Origin: Thioalkalivibrio sp. ALJ3
GTDB lineage: Bacteria > Pseudomonadota > Gammaproteobacteria > Ectothiorhodospirales > Ectothiorhodospiraceae
NCBI RefSeq assembly: GCF_000377205.1
Contig: NZ_KB897905.1
Span: 62,001 to 126,000 of the forward strand
Length of the DNA: 64,000 bases
Reading direction: 5' to 3'
Notes under the pieces: generated by a model
Databases searched by the model: none
Told to the model about the DNA's origin: nothing
Seen by the model: the letters and a program-made list of their open reading frames with translations, nothing else
Program-made: the position numbers and the translations under genes
Shown: positions 60,701-64,000 of the stretch, in pieces
How positions within the stretch are numbered: position 1 is the stretch's first letter
Layout of the letters: each line of letters begins with the position of its first letter

Positions 60701-60950
60701 CAAGTACCTGGGTGTCCAGGTGCTCAAGATCGATGGCATGTTCGTGCGCGACTTGGCCAACAACCGCGACAATCAGGCGTTCATCCGTGCGATGGTCGAT
60801 GTCGCCCGCGGCCTGGAGAAATGGACTGTGGCCGAGTGTGTGGAAGACGCCGCCACCCTTGCGATGCTGGCCGACCTGGGGGTCGATATGGTCCAGGGCT
60901 ACTACCTGCACCGCCCCTCACAGGACTTTGCACCGGACCACGCCCCTTAA
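57732..60950 (+). CDS. 7-TM/multi-PAS/GGDEF/EAL cyclic-di-GMP protein
   Basis: A 1072-residue membrane protein. About seven helices occupy residues 1-235. Three PAS-type domains follow (about 250-360, 375-495 and 510-640; for example QFIYVNQGAMDQTGRTREEL and IEYVNPAFRRMWAISDEIEL). GGDEF domain: FARLGGDEFAILID, with RGEE rather than RxxD at the inhibitory site. EAL domain: NHMEALVRMRDP and DDFGSGFSTFAYLKYLGVQV, where the loop after DDFG differs from the usual GTGYSSL. The start is a GTG at 57732 without a clear ribosome-binding site, so it is uncertain. Its stop is three bases before the downstream gene, indicating cotranscription. Confidence 0.86.
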   Translation: MGLDTAPLTLLYALNGLAFFILGIVALMLPRRERFVPFATHVGWLVPFGLLHGTYGFLNAIGLHHDLGAFGDRGFLAAWLAASYLPLLEFGRRVLLDIRPPLGLPAWLVYGALGAGLGAMLVAATEPALALANGARYLIGFPGALLTGIAFWLHMRHPGSGAEASRLVPALGIASVAFLAYAAFLPFPAQVDVALPQWLPSQGDFLAATGVPVQALRTLVAVLFTLALISLARSIGAQHNDDLLRVLETLNGFVYRCRNNPQWDVLFIDGEVRELTGHDAQDFYRGDATLAAWIHPDDSELVWNCVQTGLKRDGTYQAQYRAVSRDGHVRWVFERGAGIYDAQGRLAYLQGHVFDAHELVTTSRELERRSEELEAFRSTLDLTLDGVFLFDVDSLQFIYVNQGAMDQTGRTREELLQLHPYDIKPEYPETRFRSLLEPLRRGERDQLLFETTHQHAAGHQVPVHISLQLVAPRGERPRYVAIVHDISQRKRNEAALLEALEDLEASRDEQARLLDLTRREQGRMASLLSAMSIGILFEDRQGQIEYVNPAFRRMWAISDEIELIGQPSRAVLEHSTHRFARPDHASRHVLHVLDTHEISERFEVDLYDGRILTQLSYPVHDTDERSIGRLWLYEDVTHERQTAQQLVYLAEHDPLTGLYNRHRFQRRLDQAIQTARRRDTHFALIYFDLDEFKTINDTFGHRAGDTVLVRAAGEIASLVRGEEIFARLGGDEFAILIDHASEQEPEGLAERVARAISAIPFRFRGQNYRLTASIGIARYPEHGDNVEDLVAHADAAMYQAKDAGKNTWAVFDPSRNTAERMLERMSWSQRIGKALENGQFELHFQGIYHVENGALNHMEALVRMRDPLAPDEVVMPGQFIPVAEKTGQILDIDRWVIVEAIARLARHSELPGIAINISGRSFDEPGLPQYIESELGKQQVDPKRLIIELTETAAVSEMQDAQRFIEALQQTGCLVCLDDFGSGFSTFAYLKYLGVQVLKIDGMFVRDLANNRDNQAFIRAMVDVARGLEKWTVAECVEDAATLAMLADLGVDMVQGYYLHRPSQDFAPDHAP

Positions 60951-60953
60951 GGT

Positions 60954-62024
60954 GTGAGGTCCACCCCCCGCATCCTGCTGCTTTCGGCCTACCGCGCGGA
61001 CAGCCATGCCGCCTGGGCCGACTGGCTGACCCACCAGTTCCCCGCGTTCGACTGGGACCGCAGAGAGTTGCCCGGACGCCATTTTCGGTGGCGCATTCGG
61101 GGCAGCCCGCTCTCCTGGCTCGAGGGCCTGGGGGACGTCCGCCCGGACGCCATCATTGCGACTTCAATGGTCGACCTTGCAACGCTGCGCGGGCTGCACC
61201 CGGCGCTCGCACACACCCCTGCGCTGTACTACTTCCACGAGAACCAGTTCGCCTACCCCGCCAGCCCCCGCCAGAACCGCTCGGTGGATCCGCAGATGGT
61301 GCAGCTCTACGGTGCGCTGGCCGCCGATCAGGTCGCGTTCAACTCGCGCTACAACCGCGACTCCTTCCTGGCGGGTGTCGATGCCCTGCTCGCACGCATG
61401 CCGGACCAAGTACCAACGGGTCTGAGCGCGACGCTCGCCGCCCGCAGCGAGATCCTCCCTGTCCCTGTCAGCGCCATCCCGCGCCGCAAGGACGCCCAAC
61501 GCGATGCCAACCTGATCCTGTGGAATCACCGCTGGGAATACGACAAGGCCCCGGGAGACTTCGCCGAGGCCCTGCGACAACTGGCCGACCAGGGGTTCGA
61601 CTTCCGGCTCGCCCTGCTCGGTCCCCGGCCTTCCAGGACCCCGGACGCCCTCGCGCGGCTGCGCCAGGATCTGGCGGGACACATCGAAGTGGATCGACGT
61701 TGCACACGCGCGGAGTACGAACACTGGCTGTGCAGGGCGGGGATCGTGGTCAGTACCGCGCGCCACGAGTTTCAGGGGCTTTCGCTGCTGGAGGCCACGA
61801 GTGCGGGGGCGTTGCCACTAGTACCCGATGCCCTGGTCTACCCCGAGCAATACCCCGCAGCCTGTCGTTATCCCGCCGGCGACCCCGGGGCCCTGGCCGC
61901 GCGCCTGGGCGAGTGGCTGAACGGCCCGCGCCCGCGCGTCCCCGCTGTCGACCCGTGGTACACACAGCACGTGGGTCCGCAGTGGCAGGAACAGGTGGAA
62001 AGGCTCGTGAAGATCCGGCGTTAG
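60954..62024 (+). CDS. tRNA-queuosine mannosyltransferase-like glycosyltransferase (QTMAN/GTDC1 family, former DUF3524)
   Basis: A 356-residue GT-B glycosyltransferase that closely resembles human GTDC1, which mannosylates queuosine-34 of tRNA-Asp. The shared landmarks are ALYYFHENQFAYP (about 90-102), AFNSRYNRDSFLAG (about 127-140), ILWNHRWEYDKAP (about 184-196), IVVSTARHEFQGLSLLEA (about 264-281), and LVYPEQYPA. No signal peptide. The start is a GTG at 60954, three bases after the preceding stop. The neighbour 0.66 kb downstream, on the other strand, is aspS, whose product charges the same tRNA. Mannosylation of Q in this bacterium is inferred, not shown; another sugar or another acceptor is possible. 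Confidence 0.85.
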   Translation: MRSTPRILLLSAYRADSHAAWADWLTHQFPAFDWDRRELPGRHFRWRIRGSPLSWLEGLGDVRPDAIIATSMVDLATLRGLHPALAHTPALYYFHENQFAYPASPRQNRSVDPQMVQLYGALAADQVAFNSRYNRDSFLAGVDALLARMPDQVPTGLSATLAARSEILPVPVSAIPRRKDAQRDANLILWNHRWEYDKAPGDFAEALRQLADQGFDFRLALLGPRPSRTPDALARLRQDLAGHIEVDRRCTRAEYEHWLCRAGIVVSTARHEFQGLSLLEATSAGALPLVPDALVYPEQYPAACRYPAGDPGALAARLGEWLNGPRPRVPAVDPWYTQHVGPQWQEQVERLVKIRR

Positions 62025-62042
62025 GCGGGTCAAGCGGTGCAC

Positions 62043-62672
62043 TCAGGGCAGGAAGTCGCCACGGTCGAGAAAATGCAGGGTCTCACGGGCAACGGTCGCA
62101 TCGAACAGCATCCCCGTATGCGAAACCGGCAGCGTCAGGTGCCGCGAGACATCCGGGCCGCGCGTCTCGTCCACCGCAACGAAGCCGTCATGCGGGGGCG
62201 GCATATGCGCGAACAGCGGCGCCGGCCCGATCGCGCGGCTACCGGCGATCATCCCGATCTCGCGCCCGCGCAGGATCGGGCTGCCGCCCAGCAGACCGCG
62301 ATCCAGTGCCGCTCCCAGCCACCAGCGGCCGAGCCGGTTACGCGCCAGGCGCGCGGCGACGCGGCTGCCCGCCAGCGGCGAGCCCAGCATCACGATGCGG
62401 CCAGGCCGCTGGACCGGGGCCACGGTAAACAGATGGCGCACGATGATGCCGCCAAGGCTGTGGGCCACCAGGTGCACCAGGTCTCCAGGGACTTCCTCGA
62501 CGAAGGCGGCGAGAGAACGGGCCGCCTGTTCCGGGGTCTGTCGGCGCGAGGCGTAATGAAAACGGTGAACCTCCAGCCCGCCCGCACGCAGCCGGCGTTC
62601 GAGCAACGCCAGTTCCAGACCCGGCATATGCCAGCCATGGACGGTGACAACGCTGGCGCGCATGCCGGCCAC
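62043..62672 (-). CDS. Alpha/beta-hydrolase of lipase type
   Basis: A 209-residue serine hydrolase. VVTVHGWHMPGLELALL near the N-terminus gives the oxyanion strand, and HLVAHSLGGIIVRHL (about 67-81) is the nucleophile elbow with Ser (A-H-S-L-G rather than the common G-H-S-L-G). A candidate acid is in VAVDETRG and the His is in SHTGMLFD (about 186-193). It resembles small esterase/lipase proteins often found beside aspS or similar housekeeping genes. No signal peptide, so a cytoplasmic role. It lies 13 bp after the aspS stop on the same strand, so both are likely cotranscribed. Confidence 0.78.
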   Translation of the reverse strand: MAGMRASVVTVHGWHMPGLELALLERRLRAGGLEVHRFHYASRRQTPEQAARSLAAFVEEVPGDLVHLVAHSLGGIIVRHLFTVAPVQRPGRIVMLGSPLAGSRVAARLARNRLGRWWLGAALDRGLLGGSPILRGREIGMIAGSRAIGPAPLFAHMPPPHDGFVAVDETRGPDVSRHLTLPVSHTGMLFDATVARETLHFLDRGDFLP

Positions 62673-62685
62673 GGCGGAGAGACGC

Positions 62686-64000
<1,315 letters not shown>

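Overview
The window looks like chromosomal DNA of a GC-rich gammaproteobacterium, most likely a member of the Ectothiorhodospiraceae close to Thioalkalivibrio (haloalkaliphilic sulfur oxidisers). The inference rests on a Tat-exported high-potential iron-sulfur protein, two exported rhodaneses, a YeeE/YedE-type sulfur transporter start, a membrane-anchored c-type cytochrome, strongly acidic exported proteins, and housekeeping gene orders (ruvB-ybgC-tolQRAB-pal-cpoB-queE-queC; arsC-wrbA-DUF2069 / hda-perM-DUF2066 / purM-purN-DUF3108) that are typical of gammaproteobacteria and resemble Pseudomonas. No phage, CRISPR array, rRNA or intact transposase gene was seen.

Layout. 1-8.6 kb: a minus-strand run from acylphosphatase and ruvB through ybgC, the complete Tol-Pal envelope machine and cpoB into two queuosine-precursor genes. 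8.6-15.8 kb: arsC-wrbA-DUF2069, hda-perM-DUF2066, then purM-purN-DUF3108 on the plus strand. 16-23.7 kb: a dihydrolipoamide-dehydrogenase-like flavoprotein, a GGDEF-EAL sensor, a rhodanese, ilvA, rpiA and a tandem rhodanese. 23.9-30.9 kb: a 1280-residue FAD/Fe-S fusion oxidoreductase, DUF3096, a metallo-beta-lactamase-fold enzyme, a repeat-rich tRNA-Gln locus, then rpsI and rplM. 31-36 kb: two exported low-complexity proteins with sister signal peptides, a sigma-54-type promoter, an NtrC-family regulator, its kinase and a possible small RNA. 36-41.7 kb: gloC-like hydrolase, htpX, parC, cardiolipin synthase. 41.8-61 kb: four further cyclic-di-GMP proteins mixed with metal transport, lipoproteins, a cytochrome, a P-type ATPase and HiPIP. 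61-64 kb: a homologue of the tRNA-queuosine mannosyltransferase next to a hydrolase and aspS (truncated by the window end).

The main non-coding structure is a family of short palindromic elements ending in TAGGGAAACACTGAT. There are two near-full copies of about 272 bp in opposite orientation, with compensatory changes in an internal hairpin, and decayed relatives upstream of parC and near 35.6 kb. Other structured DNA includes a pair of hairpins inserted in frame into the cpoB signal-peptide region and two multi-hairpin repeats beside tRNA-Gln that carry a copy of the tRNA 3' end.

The two best leads for new biology are (i) the kinase/NtrC regulator/sigma-54 promoter/acidic Met-Asp repeat protein cluster at 31-35.6 kb, which looks like an envelope-stress or metal-sensing unit with unfamiliar effectors, and (ii) the queuosine-mannosyltransferase homologue 0.66 kb from aspS, which suggests sugar-modified queuosine on bacterial tRNA-Asp. 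All functional statements come from reading the sequence and knowledge of families; no search was run.
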